Assembly: GCF_013155385.1 (NCBI RefSeq)
Contig: NZ_JABJUQ010000007.1
Span: 1,780,001 to 1,844,000, forward strand
Direction: 5' to 3'
DNA length: 64,000 bases
Source: Bacillus sp. WMMC1349
GTDB taxonomy: Bacteria > Bacillota > Bacilli > Bacillales > Bacillaceae
In this document: positions 34,770-44,114 of the stretch, one piece after another
Layout: every line of letters starts with the position of its first letter
Numbering within the stretch: position 1 is the first letter of the stretch
Position numbers and translations under genes: made by a program
Notes under the pieces: model-generated
Database searches by the model: none
Seen by the model: only the letters and a program-made list of their open reading frames with translations
Told to the model about the DNA's origin: nothing

Positions 34770-36029
34770 TCACACCTTTAAACTCTGTTCTTTCTCAAGG
34801 ATTAAATCTGACTTCTTTGATTTCCCCAATCGAGTAAATAATAGAATACAAATGCCAGCAATGACTTCAATAGCCCCTCCAAATGCAATTACTTTTCCTG
34901 AACCAATAATAGTAGATACATAGCCACCAATTAAAGCACCTAGCGGAATCATGACATAGGATATCATATTAATAATAGCGTACACCTGTGGCTGATCTTC
35001 ATCATCGACAGACATTTGAATGATTGTATGTTCCGGAACATTTACCGCACTGACTGTAGCGCCTAATGCAAATGCCGCCAAAAATACTAACGGTAAAATT
35101 GAATACATCCCCGCAATTAAAAAAGCGGCTCCCTCCACTATCCCAGCAGAAACTAGCAATAAACCGTATCTATTCACATTGACCTTTGCCAAAATAAATC
35201 CCAACAAAAAAGCTCCAATTGCCGTTGTAACTTTCATTAATGAATGCACAATTGAATCTCCATTTAAATCTTCAGATATATATACCGCTGAAAGTGCTTC
35301 CCAAGGAGCTGATGCAAAGTTTGAGAATACACAAAATAATGCTAACGGAAACAAAATGGTGTGTTGTCGTACAAGTGAAAACCCTCTTCTTAATCTCTTT
35401 ATATATGCTCCTCGCGGTTTAGCTTGTTTGACCTTCGAATCGATCTCTTTCATTTTGTATCTAATAAAAAGAACAAGACATGCTGATATGATGTAAAGCG
35501 GCAGGATGATAAACATTGTGTAGGCCGCTCCAATAACAGCAATCATAACACCACCAAGCGTTAGTGCAATCAGTCTTATAACCTCACCTGAAGACTGTAT
35601 TGTTGCATTTGCTTTTTGGATAAGCTCTTCTTTCATAATTTTCGGAATTAAAGAAACAGATGCTGGATCATAAGAAGCTCCTGTTGCTGAATGTACTAGC
35701 ATAAGAAAAATGATAAACCACAAAGGTGAAAACCCATTAAAATAGCATATTGGAATAACCAGCATTATTGATGCTCTAGTTAAGTCCGAAAAGAACATCC
35801 AAAATTTTAACGTGGTTGTTTTCATCAATGGTGTAATGAACGGCCCCAAAATTGCCTGAGGAAGAAAACTAACAGCGATTAAAAAAGCGGTTCCTATAGC
35901 ACCTTTACCACTCAGGATAAGAAACCATAGAATCGTATTAAATGATAAGCTGTCAGCGATGATCTTCACCATCTTAGAGCAAAAAAGAAAAGAGAAATTC
36001 CTTTGCCACACACTGTTATTTTTATTCAT
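34770..36029 (-). CDS. MFS efflux transporter, paralogue 1
   Basis: A 419-aa major-facilitator protein with about twelve membrane segments, of the macrolide-efflux-like branch (MFS_3). Marks are FWMFFSDLTRASIMLVIP and HSATGASYDPASVSLIPKI in the N-half and APWEALSAVYISEDLN in the C-half. It shares more than half of its residues in alignable blocks with the MFS gene at 39137-40405, which lies in the opposite orientation. ATG 36029 has GAGGGGG upstream. Substrate unknown. Confidence 0.87.
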   Translation of the reverse strand: MNKNNSVWQRNFSFLFCSKMVKIIADSLSFNTILWFLILSGKGAIGTAFLIAVSFLPQAILGPFITPLMKTTTLKFWMFFSDLTRASIMLVIPICYFNGFSPLWFIIFLMLVHSATGASYDPASVSLIPKIMKEELIQKANATIQSSGEVIRLIALTLGGVMIAVIGAAYTMFIILPLYIISACLVLFIRYKMKEIDSKVKQAKPRGAYIKRLRRGFSLVRQHTILFPLALFCVFSNFASAPWEALSAVYISEDLNGDSIVHSLMKVTTAIGAFLLGFILAKVNVNRYGLLLVSAGIVEGAAFLIAGMYSILPLVFLAAFALGATVSAVNVPEHTIIQMSVDDEDQPQVYAIINMISYVMIPLGALIGGYVSTIIGSGKVIAFGGAIEVIAGICILLFTRLGKSKKSDLILEKEQSLKV

Positions 36030-36966
36030 TTTTAACCCCCTCATTACAAATATTCCTTTTTTTTACACACCTCTTTTAAAGATTATCTTCTTCCAGTTTA
36101 CAAGTCAATATAAAAAAGACTTTTGAGTGAAGACAAACGTTGAAACGGTCAATTATATGTAATAAGTGAGAGAACAGATCGAATAAAGAAAGGATCGATG
36201 ATAAAAGGGTATAGTAGGAGACTCGAAATGTATCCGGTATTTTGAATTATCCTTTAGTACATGTTATACAGTGACATCCAGAGCGTGGTTTCTATCATTG
36301 GTCATCCGAGAACAATGATGAAAACAGGTAGAGGAGGAGTCGAAGAAAGGTTCCTATGCGATTCAGCCGATCCCACAAGATCTTTATTCGTTTCGCTCTT
36401 GCTTCCTGATCCTGCTGTTGGAGTTCCTGTTTTTCCATCTACAACGCTTCATTTTAAATTAAATTTGGATGTGAGCCACACATATAGATTGTTCAACAGT
36501 AACATTATAGCAATTTTTCCTGTATATGTGTTATTCGCACGGAACAATTTAATCATAAGTTTTTGAAAGTGTATGTGAAAATGTAGGATTTTTTTATATT
36601 GTGAAAAATAATTTCGTTAAATTAAGAAAATGATCAATTGATTTCTGGATATTGTTGAAGAATTAACCTGAAGTATTAAAAATATTAAAATAAAATATAG
36701 AGAAATTATTTTTAGTTAAAATAGTTCGGTAAATCAGTTTATATTGTTTATATCACACTTTATTATTGGCGTTTATTATCAAGAATAGAAAGAGTCTTTT
36801 GTGAGAAACTTTAGTCTTGCAAAAAAATTATCAAATTTTTTGTGCTTTTTTGCAGTATGATAAAAAATTTTGAATTAATAATTTTTAAAATTGAATAAAT
36901 GTGATAACATTACAATAAATGGACATATAGGATATTTGAGTACATTATTGGAAGGAGATTTCAAAT
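36030..36966. other. Long AT-rich region before rap
   Basis: 937 bases. On the minus strand, 36295-36438 encodes a 47-aa frame starting MEKQELQQQDQEARAKR with no clear RBS, possibly the end of a lost transposon gene. The segment 36570-36960 is extremely AT-rich and holds the rap promoter; no exact boxes could be fixed. A target of Rok-type silencing would look like this. Confidence 0.45.
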
Positions 36967-38106
36967 ATGAAGCAAAAAATACCATCGGAATCTGTTGCAT
37001 CTAAGATGAATGAATGGTATTCAATGATTCGAAGGAATAATGTAACAGAAGCAGAATTTCTAAAGGCTGAAATACAGAAAGATATTGAAGAGATGGAGGA
37101 AGATCAAACAGTTATTGAATACTACTTATTGATCGATTTTCGACATAAGATTATGTTGAAAGACTTAAAACCTCATCAGGCTAGAGACATAAAAGATAGT
37201 TTGTTTATTGTTGAAAAGAATAAAGAGAAAATCCAACAAAGAAGTCAAGTTGATGAAATGATCAATTATTATTTTTGGTTTTTTAAAGGAATGTATGAAT
37301 TCAAACAGAAGAACTTCAATATTGCTATAACCTACTATCGAATTGCTGAACAAACACTTTCAGTAGTGACAGACGAAATTGAGAGAGCAGAGTTTTATTA
37401 TAAAATGGCAGAGATCTATTATCATCTTAATCAAAATTATCTGTCTATGAATTATATAACTATGGCTTTCGATACTTTTAAGGCTTATGAAACACTCATA
37501 GAGAAAAAAATCTTTTGTTACTTTGTCATGGCAGGAAATAAAATGGATTGTATGAGACATGAAGAGGCTTTGGAACCCTTTCAAAAAGCTTTGAGTGAAG
37601 CTAAAAAAACTCAAAGTAAATATTTGTTATCCTCCGCTCTTTTCAATGTAGGCAACTGTTATTTTTATTTGAATAAATTTTCAGAAGCTTACGAATACAT
37701 TGAAAGATCATTAAAAATATTTGAGGAAGAAGAGTATGCTTACATACCTAAAGCGATCTTTCAGTTAATGTATGTTTGCATTAAGCAAAAAAATTATTCA
37801 GAAGCATTAAGTCTTTATAAGAAAGGAATAGAATACACCCATTCCTTAGAAGACAAACAACATGAAGCTCAACTTAATATATTGAAGGGGGTATATCTTG
37901 AAGAATCAAATCATAATATTGTAGATGAAGGATTTGATTATTTAGAATCTAAACACTTGTATGCTGATGTTGAGGAACTGGCAATAGATGCCGCTTCATA
38001 TTATAATGGAATTGGCATGCTAGAAAAATCTGCTAAACTTTATCAAAAAGGTATTCTAGCAAGAACACAAATTAGAAGGGGAGATGTTGTTCATGAAAAA
38101 AAGTAA
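36967..38106 (+). CDS. rap: Rap-family response regulator aspartate phosphatase
   Basis: A 379-aa Rap protein: an N-terminal three-helix bundle (VASKMNEWYSMIRRNNVTEA, then YYLLIDFRHKIML) and six to seven TPR repeats, e.g. FNIAITYYRIAEQTL, EALEPFQKALSEAKKTQ, LFNVGNCYFYLNKFSEAYEY and YSEALSLYKKGIEY. Rap proteins dephosphorylate Spo0F or block regulators such as ComA, and are inhibited by their Phr peptide. RBS GGAAGGAGATTTCAAAT. A phr gene overlaps its end by 14 bases. Target of this Rap unknown. Confidence 0.93.
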   Translation: MKQKIPSESVASKMNEWYSMIRRNNVTEAEFLKAEIQKDIEEMEEDQTVIEYYLLIDFRHKIMLKDLKPHQARDIKDSLFIVEKNKEKIQQRSQVDEMINYYFWFFKGMYEFKQKNFNIAITYYRIAEQTLSVVTDEIERAEFYYKMAEIYYHLNQNYLSMNYITMAFDTFKAYETLIEKKIFCYFVMAGNKMDCMRHEEALEPFQKALSEAKKTQSKYLLSSALFNVGNCYFYLNKFSEAYEYIERSLKIFEEEEYAYIPKAIFQLMYVCIKQKNYSEALSLYKKGIEYTHSLEDKQHEAQLNILKGVYLEESNHNIVDEGFDYLESKHLYADVEELAIDAASYYNGIGMLEKSAKLYQKGILARTQIRRGDVVHEKK

Positions 38107-38242
38107 GTTAGTATTAGGAATTTTATCTGGTATGGCAATCTTGACTTTACTAATGAATTTCACTGTATCATCCGACTCCAATAAAGTTGCTGGAAAAGCG
38201 ATTACTTCAAGTATTATTGAATCCAACTCAGAATTAGCATAA
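38093..38242 (+). CDS. phr: Phr pheromone precursor
   Basis: A 49-aa exported peptide precursor starting MKKSKLVLGILSGMAILTLL, with a clear signal sequence and a C-terminal region KAITSSIIESNSELA. ATG 38093 overlaps the end of rap by 14 bases in another frame, with AGGGGAGATGTTGTTC upstream. That is the classic rap-phr arrangement. The mature peptide, usually 5-7 residues near the C-terminus, does not show the common R-G-[MI]-[IT] pattern, so its exact sequence is not predicted. Confidence 0.9.
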   Translation: MKKSKLVLGILSGMAILTLLMNFTVSSDSNKVAGKAITSSIIESNSELA

Positions 38243-38332
38243 AAAGTGGTTTAAATTAGACTATTTACAGAAAGGAGAGGCTACCTTGTGTGTAGTCTCT
38301 TCTATATTTATTGATTTTGAAACTACTGGCTA

Positions 38333-38371
38333 AAGCCGCAAGCCCTATACCTTACGGTGTGACGGGGGATT
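38333..38371. repeat. Possible solo right end of an IS200/IS605-type element
   Basis: AAGCCGCAAGCCCTATACC ... GGTGTGACGGGGGATTC forms a hairpin of the tnpB 3'-end type. It has no transposase nearby on this side. Compare 28525-28567. Confidence 0.4.
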
Positions 38372-38501
38372 CTTGAATAACTAAACGTTCGCAGTCCATT
38401 TCAGTTTTGAACACTCTCAAAAGGATTTAGTCGATAAAAATGAAAATTGAGCATTAAAAAGGCTTTGGTCAATCAGATCAGAGTTTTTTTGATGAATCAA
38501 A

Positions 38502-38840
38502 TTGACGAAAAGTAAATATGAAAAAATCGGTAAATCATCTCTTTTAAATAGTCTTGTTCATGAAACGAAAGCGATTGTAACTGATATTCCGGGTACAACG
38601 CGGGACGTGATTGAAGAATACGTTAATATAAGGGGCGTGCCGTTGCGCCTTGTCGACACAGCCGGTATTCGTGAGACAGAAGATATCGTTGAACGGATTG
38701 GAGTTGAGCGCTCCAGAGAGGTTTTAAAAAAAGCGGATTTGATTTTACTCGTCCTTAATTATAGTGAGCCGCTTTCAGATGAAGACATGAAGCTTTTTGA
38801 AGCTGTTAGCGGTATGGATTTGATTGTCATTGTCAATAAC
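38502..38840 (+). pseudogene. mnmE: Internal fragment of mnmE (trmE) GTPase
   Basis: About 105 codons of the G domain of the tRNA-modifying GTPase MnmE. It begins inside the P-loop ([19 protein letters not shown]), continues through G2/G3 ([37 protein letters not shown]) and stops at VIVN, just before the NKxD motif. At 38840 it passes directly into dispersed repeat copy C. Full-length mnmE is about 460 aa and lies near the replication origin in Bacillus, so this is a displaced piece. Confidence 0.88.
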
Positions 38841-38915
38841 GAGCTCCGAGGAAGCTCGCGGAAAGCGAGCAAACTCCCCAATTTTTATTCATCCACACTA
38901 CTTTCAGGACAGCTC
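38840..38915 (-). repeat. Dispersed GC-rich repeat, copy C (truncated)
   Basis: Inverted orientation: GAGGAAGCTCGCGGAAAGCG, AGCAAACTCCCCAATTTTTA, TTCATCCACACTACTTTCAG, GACAG. It matches the first half of copies A and B and directly abuts the mnmE fragment. Confidence 0.8.
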
Positions 38916-39136
38916 CGGAATCTTCACTGCCTTTCCATCACTTAAAATTTAACCAACTTATATATTGCCGTGCTGCTCATCTACCTTATTGGTGACGCTT
39001 TGTAAGCTTAAAAGGTGAGCCTTACAATGATGTTTTTTAACGTATCAAGTACCTCAGGTATACCTTTATAAAAAATAACCAATTTATGAATTTTGTGTTA
39101 AAATATTGTTATCTAAGTGAGAAAGGACTTTGATTA

Positions 39137-40405
39137 ATGGGAAAATTAGATGATTCATTAAGTATTTGGAACAAGAATTTCACGTTTCTCTTTTTTTCTA
39201 GGATCTTCAAGATCTCGGCTGACAGCTTTGCATTCTACTCCATTTTATGGTTCCTGATTTTTAGTGGAAAAGGTGCTATCGGCACATCTTTATTAATCGC
39301 TGTTACTTTTCTGCCGGAAGCTTTGTTGGGACCTGTAACAGGACCTTTAATGAAAAGCAACACTCTAAAATTTTGGATGTATTTCTCTGACTTAACAAGA
39401 GCAGTGGTTGTGCTCTCGATACCAATTTGTTATTTCAACGGTTTCTCGCCTATGTGGTTTATTATGAGCCTCATGGTCATCTATTCAGCAACAGGAGCCA
39501 CATATCATCCTGCATCAATTACCCTCATTCCGCAAATTGTACATGAAGAGTTCATGCAAAAAGCAAATGCGATCATCCAGTCTTCTTCTGAAATTGTAAA
39601 GCTTGCAACTGTTACACTGTGTGGTATTCTTCTAACTATAATCGGTCCAGCACCGACAATGATCGTTTCTTTCATACTTTATATGATCTCCGGTATTTTT
39701 GTTCTTTGTATCAAGTATCAAACTGAAAAGCAATTTGCTGAACATGAAACTGAGAAAAAAAGAAGTACATATAAGGAAAGATTAAAAAGAGGATTTTCTT
39801 TGGTTAGACATCATAGAATTTTATTTCCATTAGCGATCTATTGTATTTTTATGAATTTAGCAGCAACTCCTTGGGAAGCTCTGTCTGCCGTTTATGTTTC
39901 AGAAGATTTGAATAGCACACCATTTATTCATTCACTTTTGAAGGCGACGACAACTGCAGGGGCATTTTTAATTGGATTTATTCTTGCTAAAGTAAAGATC
40001 AATAAATATGGGCTTCTTTTCATAACAGCTGGAATTATTGAAGGGATAGCTTATGTTTCAACAGGTCTACTTACAATATTACCAATTGTATTTTTTGCAG
40101 CCTTTGCATTTGGTGTTGCGATAAGTTCAATCAATGTTCCAGAGTACACAATTATTCAAAAATCTGTAGATGGAGAAGATCAGCCACAAGTGTTTGCTGT
40201 TATCCATATGATTGGAAGCTGTGCATTTCCTTTAGGTTCAATTATATGCGGATATGCAGCAGAAGCGCTTGGATCAAGCAAGGTTATTGCAATTGGTGGC
40301 GGCATTGAGATACTCGCAGGTCTTGGAATTTTACTGTTCACGCAGCTTGCCAAGGCTCAGGAATCCGACCTCATCAAGGAAAAAAAGGCAAGTGCCAATA
40401 TGTAA
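39137..40405 (+). CDS. MFS efflux transporter, paralogue 2
   Basis: A 422-aa major-facilitator protein, close relative of the one at 34770-36029: shared blocks include GPVTGPLMKSNTLKFWMYF, ICYFNGFSPMWFI, RGFSLVRHHRILFPLA and APWEALSAVYVSEDLN. About twelve membrane segments and a charged C-terminus (KAQESDLIKEKKASANM). RBS GAGAAAGGACTTTGATTA. The two genes point away from each other on either side of rap-phr. Substrate unknown; macrolide-type or peptide efflux is plausible. Confidence 0.87.
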   Translation: MGKLDDSLSIWNKNFTFLFFSRIFKISADSFAFYSILWFLIFSGKGAIGTSLLIAVTFLPEALLGPVTGPLMKSNTLKFWMYFSDLTRAVVVLSIPICYFNGFSPMWFIMSLMVIYSATGATYHPASITLIPQIVHEEFMQKANAIIQSSSEIVKLATVTLCGILLTIIGPAPTMIVSFILYMISGIFVLCIKYQTEKQFAEHETEKKRSTYKERLKRGFSLVRHHRILFPLAIYCIFMNLAATPWEALSAVYVSEDLNSTPFIHSLLKATTTAGAFLIGFILAKVKINKYGLLFITAGIIEGIAYVSTGLLTILPIVFFAAFAFGVAISSINVPEYTIIQKSVDGEDQPQVFAVIHMIGSCAFPLGSIICGYAAEALGSSKVIAIGGGIEILAGLGILLFTQLAKAQESDLIKEKKASANM

Positions 40406-40583
40406 AGTTCTTTGGCTGAAGTCCTCCTGAGTTCTTGGAGATATGTATTTGAAGCCAATTTATTATGGCAGGTTATGAAAAACAAACGAATCCTAGCTTT
40501 CACCAGTCTTATTTCGGACAGAAGTATATTCATTGATTATGTGTAAAGTTAAATTGAAATAAGTGTTTAACATAAAGTAAAAA

Positions 40584-41136
40584 AATCGAAAAAGTTGTTG
40601 GTTTAGATTTTACGATGGATGGGTTGTTTGTTAATAGCGAGGGTGAGAAAGCCAATTACCCTAAATTTTATCGACAAATGCTTGAGAAATGAGCGAAAGA
40701 ACAACGTAAACTTTTTCGTAAAAAGAAAGACTCTTCGAACTGGAATAAACAACGGATTCGTGTAGCTAAAATCCAAGAGAAAGTCGCAAATCAACGCAAA
40801 AACTTTCTTCATCATCAATCAAAAGAACTAGTAACTAACTATGATGCGGTTGTGATTGAAGATTTAGATATGAAAGGGATGTCAAAGGCTCTAAAGTTTG
40901 GTAAAAGTGTGGCTGATAATAGGTGGGGAATGTTCACTTCTTTCTTACATTACAAACTAAAAGAACAAGGGAAATTACTCATCAAAATAGATAAATGGTT
41001 TCCATCTACAAAAACTTGTTCAAGTTGTGGTTCGGTAAAAGAAGTAACATTATCAGAACGCACCTACCAATGTAAATGTGGTCTAAATATAAGCAGAGAC
41101 TACTCAATATCAAAAAAGAAGGCATTCGCTTATTAG
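40584..41136 (+). pseudogene. tnpB: IS605-type TnpB remnant
   Basis: The C-terminal RuvC part of a TnpB nuclease. RuvC-I aspartate in VVGLDFTMDGLFVN, an in-frame TGA at 40690, then RKKKDSSNWNKQRIRVAK, RuvC-II glutamate in VVIEDLDMKGM, the zinc finger CSSCG ... CKCG, and the end NISRDYSIS with the RuvC-III aspartate. The N-terminal ~170 residues are absent. TnpB acts as an RNA-guided nuclease with a right-end omega RNA; this one cannot. Confidence 0.9.
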
Positions 41137-41223
41137 CAACTGCCTAAAGACAATATAAACTCTTGGAACAAGAGGGTTAGCTTGGTCAATTTCGCCAGCT
41201 ACCAAAAGTGGCGATTACCCAAG

Positions 41224-41263
41224 AAGCCCCCACTTCAAGCAACTAGGGTGGTAAGTGGTGGGA
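41224..41263 (+). ncRNA. IS605-type right-end hairpin (omega-RNA 3' part), interrupted
   Basis: GAAGCCCCCACTTCAAGCAA ... TAAGTGGTGGGA forms the stem typical of the 3' end of tnpB elements. Its expected continuation, AGTTCACC, is found only at 43861, after the group II intron. Confidence 0.65.
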
Positions 41264-43860
41264 GTGTGTGAAACGTTTCCTTATAAGTGCTTAAACACGA
41301 AATAGGAGGATTGCTCTAAAGCAATTACAACTGATTAACCAAAACTCGGAATGAAAGCCGTCATGTTGAGCTGAAACGAGTTGCCTAATACTCCTACATG
41401 CTATGAATGGTAGTAGCCTGAAATGGTATGAAGCTAGGTGAAGTCGGCTGAAATGAACCTAAGTTTCCATGGAATATGGCTCATGATAGGTCGGGGTGCT
41501 ATAAAATATCTACGGTGAGAATGTCCAGTATAGGACTGACAAACTTGCGAATGTAAGGGTCTAAAACCACATTATGATTGAAAGACATATCTTATCAAGT
41601 ATAGGGTTAAATACCGAAGAGTAAGAATACTCCCCATGAAATTCGGGATATCCAACAATGAGGATATAATTTAACAGGCTCATAGCAAGCATCTACGGAT
41701 ATATGTAAAGCTAAGTTAATCGGAACGTTGTAAGCAAGAAACATCTAACACAAACGACTACTATCGGGATGGTGTCTATAAGGTCCAACCGAAATGACTT
41801 TATTCTTGTGAAAGTAGGGACACAGTACCAATGAAGCGTGTAATGAACGTGGAGGGATAGTCCCAAGTCTTGTTCTTTGAAAACTAAATCAACTCAATGA
41901 AACTCACAGGGTCGAGTAAGATGATGGGACTTTTCATACGAAAGGAGAAACAATCCATCGGTGAGTACGGCATTACGACATGCGGAATATTATGATATGC
42001 AAAATATATTCGATAATCTTTATGAGCGAAGTAAAAATAACGCCACAAAAGGATTGAAATTATATGAACATATCATATCAAAAGACAATATTTTACTAGC
42101 ATATAGAAACATTAAAGCTAATATAGGTTCTAAAACAGCAGGAACAGATGGTATAACTATAGACCAATACAAAATAGAAAATGTTGAATCATTTGTTGAA
42201 GATATAAGAAACACTTTAGAAAATTACAAACCTCAAACTGTTAGAAGAGTTGAAATACCAAAACCAAATGGAAAGAAACGCCCATTAGGTATACCAACTA
42301 TGAGGGATAGACTTATTCAACAGATGTTCAAACAAGTATTAGAACCAATATGTGAAGCAAAATTTTACAATCATTCATACGGTTTTAGACCGAATAGGTC
42401 AACCCATCATGCAATGGCAAGATGTCAGTTTTTAGTAAATAAAACAGATAATCATCACGTAGTAGATATAGATATACAAGGATTCTTTGATAATGTCAAC
42501 CATAGTAAGTTAATAAAACAAATGTATAGGATAGGCATTACAGACAAACGTGTATTAACTATCGTTGGAAAAATGCTTAAAGCACCTATACAGGGTATAG
42601 GAATACCAACAAAAGGAACACCGCAAGGCGGTATTCTTTCCCCATTACTATCCAATGTTGTGTTAAATGACTTAGATTGGTGGATTAGCAATCAATGGGA
42701 AAATATGAAAACGAGTCATCAATATAACCATAAACACCACAAACATAGAGCATTAAAGAGAACTAACCTTAAAGAAATGTTCATTGTTAGATATGCGGAT
42801 GACTTTAAAATCTTCACAAACTCCCATAAATCAGCTATAAGAATATATCACGCTGTTAAAGGATATCTTAAAAATCAACTAAGCCTTGATATATCAGCTG
42901 AGAAATCAACAATCACCAATTTACGGAGAAGAAAATCTGAATTTCTAGGTTTCTCCCTTAAAGCAGTAATTAAGCGTAATAAGGTTGTAGCAAATACACA
43001 CATCATGGATAAAAAAGTAACAAGCATACTAAGTAAAACTAGAGAATTAATTTACAAAATCCAAAAGAATCCTTCACCTAAAACTGTTAATCATTATAAC
43101 GCTTATGTTCTTGGTATCAAAAACTACTACAAAATAGCTACGCATGTAAATAATGATATTACTAAAATAGCTTATCGTCTTTCACGAACCCTGTACAATC
43201 GTCTAAAATCAATCGGAAAATATGGAATACCTAGTAAGCCATCTGAAACATACAAGAGACTTCACAAGAATAATTACAAGACTTTTGAGATTGCAGGTAT
43301 TCACTTATTTCCTCTAGCAGATATACAAACACAAAACGCTATGAATTTTAGCCAAATCATATGTGACTATACAGAAGAAGGAAGGATAAAATCTCACCAA
43401 AATCTTAAGACCGATATTGCCATAGAAATCAACAAGATGCTACAGACATCCATTAACAATGATAACCTAGAATATTCTGATAACAGGATTTCAAGATATT
43501 CTATGCAATTAGGTAAGTGTGCAGTAACAGGTGAGTTCCTATCAGCAGAAGAAGTTCATTGTCATCATAAACTACCTCGCCACATGGGAGGAACAGATGA
43601 TTTCAGCAACCTTGTAATAGTACACGAAGATGTTCACAAATTAATTCATGCCACAGAAGAAAAGACGATTGAACGATATAGGAACTCTCTTCAACTGGAT
43701 GGTAAACAATTGAAGAAATTAAACCAATTTCGTAAAGTTTGTAATTTAGTTGCTTTAGTCTAAAAGAATAAGATGGAACGCCTAATGCGGTGAAAATCGC
43801 ACGTTGGGTGTGGAGCAGGGGAAAAGATGACGATTGCATCAAAGTCTTACCTATTGCTAT
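41264..43860 (+). mobile_element. Group II intron inserted into the IS605-type right end
   Basis: The intron starts GTGTG around 41264-41266 (bacterial GUGYG consensus), has about 690 bases of structured 5' RNA (domains I-III), an ORF in domain IV and, after the ORF, a domain V hairpin at about 43777-43813 (ACGCCTAATGCGGTGAAAA, then TCGCACGTTGGGTGT). A domain VI-like stem follows, ending near CTATTGCTAT at 43860. Its catalytic triad reads CGC. RNA and ORF both look intact, so it may still splice and move. Exact ends are uncertain by a few bases. Confidence 0.85.
41961..43763 (+). CDS. ltrA: Group II intron reverse transcriptase/maturase
   Basis: A 600-aa intron-encoded protein. Reverse transcriptase domain with PNGKKRPLGIPTMRDRLIQQ, HSYGFRPNRSTHHAM, VDIDIQGFFDNVNHSKL, GTPQGGILSPLLSNVVLND and the catalytic YADD in FIVRYADDFKIF. 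Then the maturase domain X, and a C-terminal HNH endonuclease with CAVTGEFLSAEEVHCHHKLP and NLVIVHEDVHKLIHA. GTG start behind AAAGGAGAAACAATCCATCG. All catalytic residues are present. Confidence 0.93.
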   Translation: MSTALRHAEYYDMQNIFDNLYERSKNNATKGLKLYEHIISKDNILLAYRNIKANIGSKTAGTDGITIDQYKIENVESFVEDIRNTLENYKPQTVRRVEIPKPNGKKRPLGIPTMRDRLIQQMFKQVLEPICEAKFYNHSYGFRPNRSTHHAMARCQFLVNKTDNHHVVDIDIQGFFDNVNHSKLIKQMYRIGITDKRVLTIVGKMLKAPIQGIGIPTKGTPQGGILSPLLSNVVLNDLDWWISNQWENMKTSHQYNHKHHKHRALKRTNLKEMFIVRYADDFKIFTNSHKSAIRIYHAVKGYLKNQLSLDISAEKSTITNLRRRKSEFLGFSLKAVIKRNKVVANTHIMDKKVTSILSKTRELIYKIQKNPSPKTVNHYNAYVLGIKNYYKIATHVNNDITKIAYRLSRTLYNRLKSIGKYGIPSKPSETYKRLHKNNYKTFEIAGIHLFPLADIQTQNAMNFSQIICDYTEEGRIKSHQNLKTDIAIEINKMLQTSINNDNLEYSDNRISRYSMQLGKCAVTGEFLSAEEVHCHHKLPRHMGGTDDFSNLVIVHEDVHKLIHATEEKTIERYRNSLQLDGKQLKKLNQFRKVCNLVALV

Positions 43861-44015
43861 AGTTCACCATATGGAAGACTGGCTTATGATTTCGGTTTTT
43901 TGTAGCTAGAAAGAACATTTAACAATTAATGAAACTTATAGTACATTTAAAACGTATCATTATTAGCTGGGCAGGTTGCTGAAATTAAAATTTATTATAT
44001 AGAAAAGGTGATAGA

Positions 44016-44114
44016 ATGAATTGGTCAATGTGGTTTACGATCATTATTTCTATGGCAGTTGTATTTGGCTTTTTTGATAAAAAAACAATAAAAATCAAGG
44101 AAAAAGATAAATAA
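44016..44114 (+). CDS. Small single-span membrane peptide
   Basis: A 32-aa ORF, MNWSMWFTIIISMAVVFGFF, then a lysine-rich tail (DKKTIKIKEKDK). GAAAAGGTGATAGA gives a good ribosome-binding site. A hairpin with a seven-T run follows at about 44172-44208. Function unknown. Confidence 0.5.
   Translation: MNWSMWFTIIISMAVVFGFFDKKTIKIKEKDK

Noticed and set aside
36261..36566. Plus-strand 101-aa ORF
   Set aside because: No RBS; composition unlike a protein. The minus strand carries a more protein-like 47-aa frame, but that too has little support.
41270..41960. Structured leader before the reverse transcriptase considered as a riboswitch or rRNA piece
   Set aside because: Its position, GTGTG start and matching domain V after the ORF fit a group II intron.
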